From the NCBI RefSeq assembly GCF_030063135.1, contig NZ_JASISO010000011.1, positions 62,001 through 126,000 of the forward strand: a DNA stretch of 64,000 bases, written 5' to 3'. Of this stretch, positions 1 through 7,905 are shown piece by piece. Origin of the DNA: Streptomyces sp. G-G2 (GTDB lineage Bacteria; Actinomycetota; Actinomycetes; Streptomycetales; Streptomycetaceae). Position numbers and translations under genes: made by a program. The notes beneath the pieces were generated by a model. It saw nothing but the letters and a program-made list of their open reading frames with translations, had not been told where the DNA came from and did not search any database. The number at the start of each line of letters is the position of its first letter. The stretch's first letter is position 1.

Positions 1-1077
1 GACGCGGTGCGCCGCCGCCGGTACGCGGGTACCGAGCACATTGCGACGTACATCATCGAGCGCAACATCAACTACACCAACGTGTGCGTCACGGCGTGCA
101 AGTTCTGTGCCTTCTACGCGGCCCCCAAGGACACCAAGAAGGGCTGGTCCCGCGACCTCGACGACATCCTGCGCCGCTGCGCGGAGACCGTCGAGCTGGG
201 CGGCACCCAGATCATGTTCCAGGGCGGCCACCACCCGGACTACGGCGTCGAGTACTACGAGCACCACTTCGCCGCGATCAAGAAGGCCTACCCGCAGCTG
301 GTCATCCACTCCCTCGGCGCGTCCGAGGTCGAGCACATGGCCCGCATCTCGGGCGTCTCGGCGGAGGAGGCCATCCAGCGGATCCACGCCGCGGGCCTCG
401 ACTCCTTCGCGGGCGCGGGCGCCGAACTCCTGCCGGAGCGGCCCCGCAAGGCGATCGCCCCGCTCAAGGAGTCCGGCGAGCGCTGGCTGGAGATCATGGA
501 GATCGCCCACCGGCTGGGCGTGGAATCCACCTCCACCATGCTGATGGGCACCGGCGAGACCAACGCCGAGCGGATCGAGCACATCGCGATGATCCGCGAC
601 ACCCAGGACCGTACGGGCGGCTTCCGCGCCTTCATTCCGTACACCTACCAGCCCGAGAACAACCACCTCAAGGGCCGCACCCAGGCGACGATCTTCGAGT
701 ACCTGCGCATGATCGCGATCGCGCGGCTCTACCTCGACAACATCGCGCACATCCAGGGGTCCTGGCTGACGGTCGGCAAGGAGGCGGGCCAGCTGTCGCT
801 GCACTACGGCGCGGACGACCTCGGCTCGATCATGCTGGAGGAGAACGTCGTCTCCTCGGCCGGTGCGAAGCACCGCTCGAACCGCATGGAGATCATCGAC
901 CTGATTCGCAAGGCGGGCCGGACCCCGGCGCAGCGCGCGACGACGTACGAGCACCTGCTGGTCCACGACGACCCGGCGAACGACCCGGTCGACGACCGCG
1001 TGGTCTCGCACATCTCCTCGACGGCACTCGAGGGCGGCACGGCGCACCCCGAGCTGAAGCTCATCGCGACGAACTGA
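1..1077 (+). CDS. mqnC: Cyclic dehypoxanthinyl futalosine synthase MqnC (5' end outside window)
   Basis: This is a radical SAM enzyme of the futalosine route to menaquinone. MqnC cyclises dehypoxanthine futalosine to the cyclic form used by MqnD. The frame is open from base 1, so the true start lies upstream; the GTG at 7 is probably internal, because family members carry roughly 40 more N-terminal residues. The radical SAM cluster motif CX3CX2C is visible as CVTACKFC, with Cys codons at 85, 97 and 106. A further hallmark is the FQGGHHPDYGVEYY segment near codon 72. The C-terminus is intact (stop at 1075-1077). The next gene starts 13 bases later on the same strand, which suggests cotranscription. 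Confidence in the family is high because the sequence is very typical of Streptomyces MqnC. Only the 5' end is uncertain. Confidence 0.95.
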   Translation, partial: DAVRRRRYAGTEHIATYIIERNINYTNVCVTACKFCAFYAAPKDTKKGWSRDLDDILRRCAETVELGGTQIMFQGGHHPDYGVEYYEHHFAAIKKAYPQLVIHSLGASEVEHMARISGVSAEEAIQRIHAAGLDSFAGAGAELLPERPRKAIAPLKESGERWLEIMEIAHRLGVESTSTMLMGTGETNAERIEHIAMIRDTQDRTGGFRAFIPYTYQPENNHLKGRTQATIFEYLRMIAIARLYLDNIAHIQGSWLTVGKEAGQLSLHYGADDLGSIMLEENVVSSAGAKHRSNRMEIIDLIRKAGRTPAQRATTYEHLLVHDDPANDPVDDRVVSHISSTALEGGTAHPELKLIATN

Positions 1078-1090
1078 CGCAGGCCTTCCC

Positions 1091-1777
1091 ATGCTGACGC
1101 TGCACACCGCGGACCTGGTCGTGACCGGGCCGTCCTCGCCGCTGCCCGTCCTGCGGGGCGGGGCGGTCCTGGTCGAGGGGGACCGGATCGCCGAGGTGGG
1201 GGCGTACGAGGACCTCGCCGGGCGGTACCCGCTGGCCCGGGTCCGGCACTGGCCCGGGGTGCTGACCCCGGGGCTGGCCGTGGCCGGGGCGGCGGCGCTG
1301 CTGGAGGGGACGTACTACCCGGACGATCCGTCCGAGACCGCCGAGCTGGGCGCCGATCCGATCACGGGGGCGGCGGAGCTGGCGGCCCTCGGCCTGACGG
1401 AGGCGCGGCGGGGGGCCAGTGCGCGGAGGGGCACGCAGAAGCTGCTGTCGCGGGGGGTGGTGGTGGTCGTCGGGTCGCTGCGCGTGGCGGCCGTCCGTAC
1501 GGCGGTGGCGCGCTCGGGGCTGACCCTGCGGGCGGACCTGGCGGTCGGCCGGGCGCCCTCTTCGGCGCCCTCTCCGGCCCTCTCTCCGGCCCCTTCCCTC
1601 GACCCCTTCGCGGGGCGGGCGTCGGTCGCCGAGGCGTTCTGCGGTGGGCTGGAGCCGGGGGGCGCGGCGCGCTTCGCGGTCTTCGACGCGCCGGACCCGG
1701 AAGCGCTGCTCGCCCTCGGCGCGACCACGTGCGTAGCCACCGTCATCGCCGGCCGCCTCCTCCACCGCCGCCGCTGA
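1091..1777 (+). CDS. Imidazolonepropionase-like / amidohydrolase-like protein without metal site
   Basis: The 228-residue product resembles the N-terminal beta-sandwich and first strands of the amidohydrolase superfamily: a start like LTLHTADLVVTG, then GGAVLVEGDRIAEVG, then a GVLTPGL turn near residue 60. In active enzymes that turn runs into an HxH metal-binding motif (PGLVNAHTH type). Here it continues GLAVAGAAALLEG, with no histidine pair. The rest is short and Ala/Arg-rich with an Ala-Pro-Ser linker near residues 153-170, so the catalytic barrel is missing. It lies 13 bases behind mqnC and is probably in the same transcript. Some bacteria use an amidohydrolase (aminodeoxyfutalosine deaminase) in this pathway, so a derived, non-catalytic relative is possible, but that is inference. 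The function is unknown. Confidence 0.75.
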   Translation: MLTLHTADLVVTGPSSPLPVLRGGAVLVEGDRIAEVGAYEDLAGRYPLARVRHWPGVLTPGLAVAGAAALLEGTYYPDDPSETAELGADPITGAAELAALGLTEARRGASARRGTQKLLSRGVVVVVGSLRVAAVRTAVARSGLTLRADLAVGRAPSSAPSPALSPAPSLDPFAGRASVAEAFCGGLEPGGAARFAVFDAPDPEALLALGATTCVATVIAGRLLHRRR

Positions 1778-2173
1778 CCCTCCGGGGGCGCGGCTGAGGA
1801 TCCGGCGCGTCCGGCGCGTCCGGAGCTTCCGGGGGCCTGGTCCTCAAACGCCGGACGGGCTGAAGCTCCGGAGCCCGCGTTGTCGTCCGCGGCCGTGTGC
1901 GCCCTCCGGGGGCGCCTCAATCGCCGGCGAGGCTGGATGTGCCGGAGCCGGGACCTTCAGCCCGTCCGGCGATTGAGGACCGGGTGCGGGCGGAGGTCGT
2001 GTGTTGCGGGTGAGGCTGGATGTGCCGGGGCTGAAAATCAGGCCCGTCCGGCGTTTGAGGACCGGGTGCGGGCGGAGCCCGGGGGGTGGGCCTGAGAGGA
2101 TGGGGGGTACATCAGCACCGCGCCCGGCGCCGCGCAGCGGACCGGCAACCCGATCTCTGCGAGGCCAACGCCA
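1778..2173. other. Gene-free stretch with dispersed palindromic repeats
   Basis: The 396 bases between the amidohydrolase-like gene and menG hold no convincing gene. They are dominated by four copies of a dispersed repeat (listed separately at 1841-2077). The last 90 bases probably carry the menG promoter, but I could not recognise clear -35 and -10 boxes. A GAGG ribosome-binding stretch lies about 10 bases before the menG start. Confidence 0.6.
1841..2077. repeat. Four copies of a dispersed CCGGCG-TTTGAGG repeat
   Basis: Copies lie at 1841-1863 (minus sense), 1914-1936 (minus sense), about 1957-1995 and about 2038-2077 (plus sense). The plus-sense core reads CAGCCCGTCCGGCGWTTGAGG, with W either A or T. 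The two plus-sense copies share a longer downstream part, GAGGACCGGGTGCGGGCGGAG. Both are preceded by a GGCTGGATGTGCCGG segment (about 1930 and 2013), so a unit of roughly 80-100 bases appears duplicated. Opposite orientations allow long stems, so the block may also end transcription. The same core recurs at 27081-27201 and 43926-44222. Confidence 0.8.
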
Positions 2174-2866
2174 GTGACCCGCGCATCCCTGGACAAGCAG
2201 CCGCACGAAGTCGCCTCCATGTTCGACGGCGTGGCGGCCAACTACGACCTCACCAACGACGTCCTCTCCCTCGGCCAGGCCCGTCTGTGGCGCAAGGAGG
2301 TCGCCAAGGCGGTCGACGCCCGCCCCGCGCACAAGGTGCTGGACCTGGCCGCCGGGACCGCGACCTCCTCGCTGCCCTTCGCCGCGACCGGCGCGTACGT
2401 CGTCCCCTGCGACTTCTCCCTCGGCATGCTCCGCGAGGGCAAGAAGCGCAACCCGTGGCTCCCGCTCACCGCGGGCGACGCGACGAGGCTGCCCTTCAAG
2501 GACGCGGTCTTCGACACCGTCACGATCTCCTTCGGGCTGCGCAACGTGCAGGACACCGAGGGCGCCCTGCGCGAGCTGTACCGGGTGACCAAGCCGGGCG
2601 GCCAGGTCGTCATCTGCGAGTTCTCGCAGCCGACCTGGGCCCCCTTCCGGACCGTCTACACCGAGTACCTGATGCGCGCCCTGCCCCCGGTGGCCCGCGC
2701 TGTGTCCTCCAACCCCGACGCGTACGTCTACCTCGCCGAGTCCATCCGCGAGTGGCCGGACCAGCCCGCCCTGGCCGGGCTCCTGCAGAAGGCGGGCTGG
2801 TCGAAGGTCGCCTGGCGCAACCTCAGCGGCGGCATCGTGGCCCTGCACCGCGGGGTCAAGGACTAG
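2174..2866 (+). CDS. menG: Demethylmenaquinone methyltransferase MenG/UbiE
   Basis: The 230-residue product matches the UbiE/MenG family, which C-methylates demethylmenaquinone with S-adenosylmethionine in the last step of menaquinone synthesis. The usual N-terminal signature is present ([20 protein letters not shown], residues 13-32). The SAM-binding strand [12 protein letters not shown] is at 55-66, and the second family signature, around [14 protein letters not shown] residues [13 protein letters not shown], is near 116-128. The GTG at 2174 is chosen because it gives the usual N-terminus ([10 protein letters not shown]). It has a GAGG stretch about 10 bases upstream. The glutaminase gene begins 3 bases after its stop, so the two are probably cotranscribed. 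Confidence 0.95.
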   Translation: MTRASLDKQPHEVASMFDGVAANYDLTNDVLSLGQARLWRKEVAKAVDARPAHKVLDLAAGTATSSLPFAATGAYVVPCDFSLGMLREGKKRNPWLPLTAGDATRLPFKDAVFDTVTISFGLRNVQDTEGALRELYRVTKPGGQVVICEFSQPTWAPFRTVYTEYLMRALPPVARAVSSNPDAYVYLAESIREWPDQPALAGLLQKAGWSKVAWRNLSGGIVALHRGVKD

Positions 2867-2868
2867 CC

Positions 2869-3780
2869 GTGGACTACCAGGCGCTGCTGGAGCAGGTCGC
2901 GGCCGACACGGCCCCGCTGACCGGCAGCGGGACGCCCGCCGAGTACATTCCGGCGCTCGCGTCCGTCGACCCCCGCCAGTTCGGCATGGCCATCGCCGAC
3001 CTCGACGGCAACGTCCACGGGGTCGGCGACTGGCGGACGCCGTTCTCCGCGCAGTCCATCACCAAGGTGTTCTCGCTGGCCCTCGCCCTCGCCGAGGGCG
3101 GCGACAGCCTGTGGGAGCGGGTCGGCCGCGAGCCCTCCGGCAACCCCTTCAACTCGCTCGTGCAGCTGGAGTACGAGAGCGGCATTCCGCGCAATCCGTT
3201 CATCAACGCGGGCGCGCTCGTCGTCACCGACCGGCTCCAGACCCTGACCGGTGACGCGAGCAGCGAACTCCTGCGCTTCCTGAGGGAGGAGAGCGGCAAC
3301 CCGGACATCGGCTTCGACGCGGAGGTCGCCGCCTCCGAGGCGGAGCACGGCGACCGCAATGCCGCCGTCGCCCACTTCATGGCCTCGTACGGGAACCTCG
3401 ACAACCCGGTCCCGGCCCTGCTCGACCACTACTTCTGGCAGTGCTCCATCGAGCTGAGCTGCGGCGACCTCGCCCTCGCCGCCCGCTTCCTGGCCCGGCA
3501 CGGGCTGCGCGCCGACGGCTCGCGGCTGCTGACCCGCAGCGAGGCCAAGCAGATCAACGCGGTGATGCTGACGTGCGGGACGTACGACGCGGCGGGCGAG
3601 TTCGCCTACCGCGTCGGCCTGCCCGGCAAGAGCGGGGTCGGCGGCGGCATCGTCGCCGTCGTCCCGGGGCTGTGCACGCTCGCCGTGTGGAGCCCGGGGC
3701 TGGACGCCCAGGGCAACTCGGTCCAGGGTGTGGCCGCCCTGGACCGGTTCACCACGCTGACCGGTCTCTCCGTCTTCTGA
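2869..3780 (+). CDS. glsA: Glutaminase (serine-type, beta-lactamase fold)
   Basis: This 303-residue protein is a GlsA-type glutaminase that hydrolyses L-glutamine to glutamate and ammonia in the cytoplasm. The catalytic Ser-x-x-Lys is seen as SITK (Ser63, Lys66) in FSAQSITKVFSLAL. Other hallmarks are GREPSGNPFNS near residue 86, GIPRNPFINAGAL near 105, and GLPGKSGVGGGI near the C-terminus. Length is normal for the family. The GTG at 2869 starts 3 bases after menG stops, so translation is probably coupled. There is no long STAS or ankyrin extension as in some relatives. It converges with the acetyltransferase gene on the other strand, with only 16 bases between the stops. Confidence 0.93.
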   Translation: MDYQALLEQVAADTAPLTGSGTPAEYIPALASVDPRQFGMAIADLDGNVHGVGDWRTPFSAQSITKVFSLALALAEGGDSLWERVGREPSGNPFNSLVQLEYESGIPRNPFINAGALVVTDRLQTLTGDASSELLRFLREESGNPDIGFDAEVAASEAEHGDRNAAVAHFMASYGNLDNPVPALLDHYFWQCSIELSCGDLALAARFLARHGLRADGSRLLTRSEAKQINAVMLTCGTYDAAGEFAYRVGLPGKSGVGGGIVAVVPGLCTLAVWSPGLDAQGNSVQGVAALDRFTTLTGLSVF

Positions 3781-3796
3781 CGACCGCTCGGCCGGC

Positions 3797-4327
3797 CTAT
3801 CCGGCGTTCTCGGGGAAGGTGAGCGTGTACTTGCGGCCCGGGTTTCCACTCGGAGTGGTGAACTCCTCGGCCAGTTCCATCCCGAGCCGCTCCGCGACCG
3901 CGATCGACCGGGTGTTGCGCGTGTCGATCATCGCCATGACGTACGGGACGCCCGCCGCCCGGACCCGTTCGACGGTGGCGAGCGCGGCGGTGTAGGCGTA
4001 CCCCTTGCCCCAGAACTCGCGGCCCAGCCGCCAGCCGATCTCGATCTCGCCGAGGGGCGGACCCCAGGGTTTGGGCCACGGCTGCGCCCCGGTGAAGCCC
4101 ATGACCGCGCCGTCCGCGTCCACCAGGGTCCACAGGCAGAACCCGCGCTGGGCGTCGTGCATCCGCTGGCGGGCGGTGAATTCCTCGTACACGGAGAGTT
4201 CGGCGGGCCCGCCCAGGAACTCCATGACGTCGTTGTTGCCGAACACCCGGTGCCAGGCGTGCGCGTCCTCGTCGGTGGGCACACGCAGCTGTACATCCGG
4301 GAGCGGCCGGGTCGGTGAGGCGGTCAT
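3797..4327 (-). CDS. GNAT family N-acetyltransferase (RimJ/RimL-like)
   Basis: The 176-residue product has the layout of the RimJ/RimL-type branch of GNAT acetyltransferases: LRVPTDEDAHAWHRVFGN at the start, GEIEIGWRLGREFWGKGYA as the acetyl-CoA motif A region, and MAMIDTRNTRSIAVAERLGM, the Asn-Ser/Arg motif before the last helix. Such proteins move an acetyl group from acetyl-CoA to an amine; the substrate cannot be told from sequence. The ATG at 4325-4327 is chosen because an AAGGGC ribosome-binding site precedes it and because upstream codons are not conserved-looking. It is divergent from the flavoprotein gene at 4426, sharing a 98-base promoter region. Confidence 0.85.
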   Translation of the reverse strand: MTASPTRPLPDVQLRVPTDEDAHAWHRVFGNNDVMEFLGGPAELSVYEEFTARQRMHDAQRGFCLWTLVDADGAVMGFTGAQPWPKPWGPPLGEIEIGWRLGREFWGKGYAYTAALATVERVRAAGVPYVMAMIDTRNTRSIAVAERLGMELAEEFTTPSGNPGRKYTLTFPENAG

Positions 4328-4425
4328 CGTGGGCAGCCCTTCGGATCGTGATCTCTCTCGCTGCTTAGACTGCACATGTCTCGTGCCGTTCGGCACCCCT
4401 TATCGAGCCTTCGGGAGATCCCGCA

Positions 4426-5709
4426 GTGAGCGAGCCCCTGTCCGAACACTCCGCGGATGTGATCGTCGTCGGGGCCGGGCCCGCCGGTTCCACCACCGCT
4501 TACTACCTCGCCAAGGCCGGACTCGACGTCCTGCTGCTGGAGAAGACGGCCTTCCCGCGCGAGAAGGTCTGCGGCGACGGGCTGACCCCGCGCGCCACCA
4601 AGCAGCTCGTCGCGATGGGCATCGACGTCTCCGAGGAGGCGGGCTGGCTGCGCAACAAGGGCCTGCGGATCATTGGCGGCGGCCAGCGCCTCCAGCTGGA
4701 CTGGCCCGAGCTGGCGTCCTTCCCGGACTACGGACTCGTTCGCAAGCGCGACGACTTCGACGAGACCCTCGCCCGGCAGGCGCAGAAGGCGGGCGCCCGC
4801 CTCTACGAGCGCTGCAACGTCGGCGAGCCGGTCCGTGACGCCCGTACCGGCCACATCACCGGGGTGCGCGCGAAGCTCGGCGAGGAGAAGACCGAGGTCA
4901 CCTTCCGCGCCCCGCTGGTGGTCGCGGCCGACGGCAACTCCTCGCGGCTCTCGCTGGCGATGGGCCTGCACCGGCGCGAGGACCGCCCGATGGGCGTCGC
5001 CGTACGCACGTACTTCACCTCGCCCCGCCACGACGACGACTACCTGGAGTCCTGGCTGGAGCTGTGGGACCGGCGCGGCGCGCAGGACCGGCTGCTGCCC
5101 GGCTACGGCTGGATCTTCGGCATGGGCGACGGGACGTCGAACGTCGGCCTCGGCATCCTCAACTCCTCCTCCGCCTTCAAGGAGCTGGACTGGCGCGAGG
5201 TGCTCAAGGCGTGGTGCGCGTCGATGCCCGCCGACTGGGGCTACACCCCGGAGAACATGACGAAGCCGATCCGCGGCGCGGCGCTGCCGATGGCGTTCAA
5301 CCGGCAGCCGCACTACACGAAGGGCCTGCTGCTGGTGGGTGACGCGGGCGGCCTGGTCAATCCGTTCAACGGCGAGGGCATCGCGTATGCGATGGAATCC
5401 GGCCAGATCGCGGCCGAGGTGATCGTCCAGGCGCACGCGCGGGCCACCCCGGCGCAGCGGGAACTGGCGCTGCACAGCTACCCGAAGGTCCTCAAGGAGA
5501 CGTACGGCGGCTACTACACGCTGGGCCGCGCCTTCGTGAAGCTGATCGGCAACCCGAAGGTCATGAAGATCGCCGCTCAGCGCGGGCTGACGCACCCGGT
5601 GCTGATGCGGTTCACGCTGAAGATGCTGGCGAACCTGACGGACCCGCAGGGCGGCGACGCGATGGACCGCATCATCAACGGCCTCAGCAAGGTGGCTCCG
5701 AAGGCCTGA
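4426..5709 (+). CDS. Geranylgeranyl reductase family flavoprotein (menaquinone side-chain reductase-like)
   Basis: The 427-residue FAD protein belongs to the geranylgeranyl reductase family. The N-terminal Rossmann motif VVGAGPAGSTTAYYLAKAGL ends in an acidic residue (LLLEK, about residue 39). The family signature REKVCGDGLTPRA follows at 47-59. The second FAD motif, LLLVGDAGGLVNPFNGEGIA, is near 304-323. In actinobacteria a member of this family (MenJ in mycobacteria) saturates an isoprene unit of menaquinone. Placement among mqnC, menG, a polyprenyl synthase and complex I supports a quinone role, but polyprenol or ether-lipid substrates cannot be excluded. The GTG at 4426 is preceded by GGGAG at suitable spacing. 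The 3' end overlaps the convergent small gene by 26 bases. Confidence 0.88.
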   Translation: MSEPLSEHSADVIVVGAGPAGSTTAYYLAKAGLDVLLLEKTAFPREKVCGDGLTPRATKQLVAMGIDVSEEAGWLRNKGLRIIGGGQRLQLDWPELASFPDYGLVRKRDDFDETLARQAQKAGARLYERCNVGEPVRDARTGHITGVRAKLGEEKTEVTFRAPLVVAADGNSSRLSLAMGLHRREDRPMGVAVRTYFTSPRHDDDYLESWLELWDRRGAQDRLLPGYGWIFGMGDGTSNVGLGILNSSSAFKELDWREVLKAWCASMPADWGYTPENMTKPIRGAALPMAFNRQPHYTKGLLLVGDAGGLVNPFNGEGIAYAMESGQIAAEVIVQAHARATPAQRELALHSYPKVLKETYGGYYTLGRAFVKLIGNPKVMKIAAQRGLTHPVLMRFTLKMLANLTDPQGGDAMDRIINGLSKVAPKA

Positions 5710-6055
5710 TCAGGCCCAGCTCGACCGGTGTGATCGGGCCGATATGACCGCTTCTGGGGGGTACGTCGTCCAGCGCGCCGGGGTCGGCGCCGTGGACGGC
5801 GTGCACCCCCCGGCGGAGCAGGACCAGCCCGCACAGCAGCACGGACAGCGCGGAACCCCAGTACAGGGCGAGCACGGCCGGGCCGTCGGGACGGTTCCAG
5901 GGGCGGGTGGTGGTCAACAGCCAGCCGCCGAGCGCGAGCAGGCCGAGGCCCACGGCGGCCGCGACCGCCGTCGCGTCGGGGGCGGGGGCGTGGTCGTGCT
6001 GCCCGAAATCGTCCCCGTCGGGGGTGTTGTCCTGCGCGTGGTGATGCGTACTCAT
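5684..6055 (-). CDS. Small membrane protein with His-rich N-terminus, unknown function
   Basis: The product is 123 residues. The N-terminus is rich in His and Asp (MSTHHHAQDNTPDGDDFGQH), followed by two hydrophobic segments, roughly residues 30-48 and 64-80. The gene is real on the evidence of a strong ribosome-binding site, AGGAGGT at 6062-6068, six bases before the ATG. Its 3' end overlaps the end of the reductase gene on the other strand by 26 bases. The His/Asp-rich head could bind metal and lie on one side of the membrane, which is inference. I do not recognise a family. The intergenic space up to the peptidase gene (6056-6279) holds that gene's terminator. Confidence 0.7.
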   Translation of the reverse strand: MSTHHHAQDNTPDGDDFGQHDHAPAPDATAVAAAVGLGLLALGGWLLTTTRPWNRPDGPAVLALYWGSALSVLLCGLVLLRRGVHAVHGADPGALDDVPPRSGHIGPITPVELGLIRPSEPPC

Positions 6056-6205
6056 CCGGCCACCTCCTGAAGAGGATGGTAGGCCTCCGGGGCCCGGTAC
6101 GGCGCCGAGGGGCGTACGGGCCGTGAGAGCGGACGGCGGCGTACCGGTGGGGGACGGACCCCCACGGGCGCCCGGGGGCGCGGAGACGGCGCGTCAGGCG
6201 TGCGC

Positions 6206-6248
6206 AAGGGCCGGTACCCGCCCCCCGAGCGGGGGAGTACCGGCCCTT
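6206..6248 (-). terminator. Hairpin terminator of the NlpC/P60 gene
   Basis: AAGGGCCGGTAC at 6206-6217 pairs perfectly with GTACCGGCCCTT at 6237-6248. An inner C-rich/G-rich pairing (CCCCCG with CGGGGG) lies between them. It lies 32 bases after the stop of the peptidase gene on the minus strand. There is no strong U-run, as is common in Streptomyces. Confidence 0.75.
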
Positions 6249-6279
6249 CGCGGGCTCCGGGGGGCCGGAGCCGGGTGGA

Positions 6280-7149
6280 TCAGAGGACGCGGACGGCGCC
6301 GGTCGGCGGGTCGTAGCTCAGCGAGCGCTCGACGATGCCGGTACCGGAGTTCTGCGCGCCGACGAACTTGCCGCCGCCGACGTAGAGGGCGACGTGGTAG
6401 GCGTTGCCGCGGCTGCCCCAGTAAAGGATGTCGCCCGGCTTGAGGTTGCTCAGCGAGACGGACGTGCCCTCGGAGGACTGGTCCTGGGACATGCGCGGCA
6501 GGGAGATGCCAGCCTGGCGGTAGGCGGCCTGCACGAGACCGGAGCAGTCGTACGAGGACGGGCCGGTGCCGCCGAGGACGTACGCCTTGCCGACCTGGTT
6601 GCGCGCGAAGTTGATGACGGCCGAGGCGGAACCGGTGGCCGGGGCGGTGACGCCCGAGTCGTCGGAGGAGCCCGAGCCCGCGGAGGAGCCGGAGCCGGAG
6701 GACGAACCGGAGGCGGAGGCGCTCGCGAGCTGCGTGCGGCTGGAGCTGCGGTTGGCGCGGTCGGCGTCGGCCTGGCGCTTGGCCTCGTCGGAGGCCTTCT
6801 TCTCCGCGTCGGCCTTGGCCTGCGCGTCGGCCTTGGCCAGCTTGGCCTCGGCGGCGGCGCCCGTACGGGCGGTCTCCTCCTGGGCGGTCAGTTCGCCCAC
6901 GAGAGCGGCGGCGCGGGTGTTGTCCGCGGCCTTGACGACGGCGGAGGACACCTCCGAACCGAGGTCCATGTTGAGGACCGGCATCTCGAGGGTGGTTTCG
7001 GTGACGGGCTCGGCGGCGGGGGACGCGCTCGCCGTGCCGGCCATCGCCAGCGTGCTGAGAACGCCACCGGCAACTCCGGCGCGGACCGCGAGCTTCGAGG
7101 CGCTGCGGCGGGGCTTCCGGTGGCTGGGTATGTGAGCGGTGTGGGACAT
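6280..7149 (-). CDS. Secreted NlpC/P60 family cell-wall peptidase (C40)
   Basis: The 289-residue product is an exported peptidoglycan hydrolase of the NlpC/P60 type, which cleaves stem peptides. A basic head (residues 8-20) leads to a hydrophobic signal segment (about 21-42) ending in SASA. A charged Ala/Lys/Glu stretch at 78-133 looks like a coiled coil. A Ser/Gly linker covers about 135-167. The catalytic domain is C-terminal: YDCSGL carries Cys202 and AYHVALYVGGG carries His252. This order resembles other Streptomyces NlpC/P60 hydrolases. The ATG at 7147-7149 is preferred over a start 57 bases upstream because it gives a standard signal peptide. It is monocistronic, with its own hairpin downstream. 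Confidence 0.92.
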   Translation of the reverse strand: MSHTAHIPSHRKPRRSASKLAVRAGVAGGVLSTLAMAGTASASPAAEPVTETTLEMPVLNMDLGSEVSSAVVKAADNTRAAALVGELTAQEETARTGAAAEAKLAKADAQAKADAEKKASDEAKRQADADRANRSSSRTQLASASASGSSSGSGSSAGSGSSDDSGVTAPATGSASAVINFARNQVGKAYVLGGTGPSSYDCSGLVQAAYRQAGISLPRMSQDQSSEGTSVSLSNLKPGDILYWGSRGNAYHVALYVGGGKFVGAQNSGTGIVERSLSYDPPTGAVRVL

Positions 7150-7905
7150 AGGGACAACCGGTATCAGGGGGTGGTGGGTCCCATCAAGAAACGTGGTCTG
7201 CGCCACAGTTGCGTCAGAACAGGTTTAACCGGGCGCGTCGCGGGCGTTATTGACGCCGTAACGGGCGAATCGGGCAGCGGCCCCCAGGGCTGTGATCATG
7301 GGTTTTCCGTATTAAGTCCGAATTGACCAGGCGGCTACCATCCACCTGCACAGATGGCCAAGCCCCCTTTCCCCGGCGTGAATTCGATTGTGGTGCAGGT
7401 CACAGAACCGTCACGCGGTGCGGGTGCTGTGACCCGTCCGTGATGCGGCTGTGAAGTTCGTGAACGGATGCACGCGTCCGCCGCCGGCCGCCGGGGTCCA
7501 CTCGCGTCCTCGCGGGGTCCCCCGACCGGGGGACGCGGCTTCCCTTTACCATCCGCGCCCACCGCTCGCCAATTTGCGTGCCGTCTCCATCATTTGATAG
7601 GGCGACACCCCTTCCACCTGCGGTGAAGGGCACGGATGTCACCTTTGGTGATCATGTGGATGCTTCGCGTATGAAGATCACCACTCATCGGACTTCATGA
7701 TCGTTCGTCAGGTGGTGGAGATCACAAACTCGTTGTTGTTACCCGTGTCGCAGATCACAGACCGCCGGGCATAAGATGCGCACCAGTCCGGCTTGTGAAC
7801 TGCCTCACATGCAAGCGTTCGATCAAAAGCGTGATCTTTCCGAGGCGGAACAGTGCGCCGGTGCAGCGGTCCAACGGTCAAGGACGACTGGAAGGAGCGA
7901 GGAGC
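7150..7905. other. 756-base gene-free region between peptidase gene and nuoA
   Basis: This region carries the divergent promoters of the peptidase gene and the nuo operon. No open frame in it looks like a gene. The right half has lower GC than its surroundings and several GATCAC/GTGATC hexamers (about 7648, 7676, 7722, 7752, 7831). An inverted pair, GGTGATC at 7647-7653 and GATCACC at 7676-7682, is included. A small hairpin, GGCGT-TATTG-ACGCC, lies at 7243-7257. A possible -10 box TAAGAT is at 7772-7777, just before the Rex-type operator. I could not assign a matching -35 box. Confidence 0.6.
7794..7809. promoter_or_regulatory. Putative Rex operator upstream of nuoA
   Basis: The 16-mer TGTGAACTGCCTCACA has outer arms TGTGA and TCACA and matches 12 of 16 positions of the Streptomyces Rex operator consensus, as I recall it (TGTGAACGCGTTCACA). 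Rex is the NADH/NAD+-sensing repressor known to control respiratory genes, including nuo, in Streptomyces. The site lies 97 bases before the nuoA start and shortly downstream of a possible -10 box (TAAGAT, 7772-7777), a position that would block transcription. Confidence 0.7.

Noticed and set aside
7150..7330. A cyclic-di-AMP (ydaO) riboswitch before the NlpC/P60 gene
   Set aside because: Streptomyces cell-wall hydrolase genes often have one, so I looked, but I could not find the conserved core segments here.
7335..7642. Two small open frames in the space before nuoA
   Set aside because: No ribosome-binding site, no typical third-position GC bias and no family-like sequence; they lie in the regulatory region.
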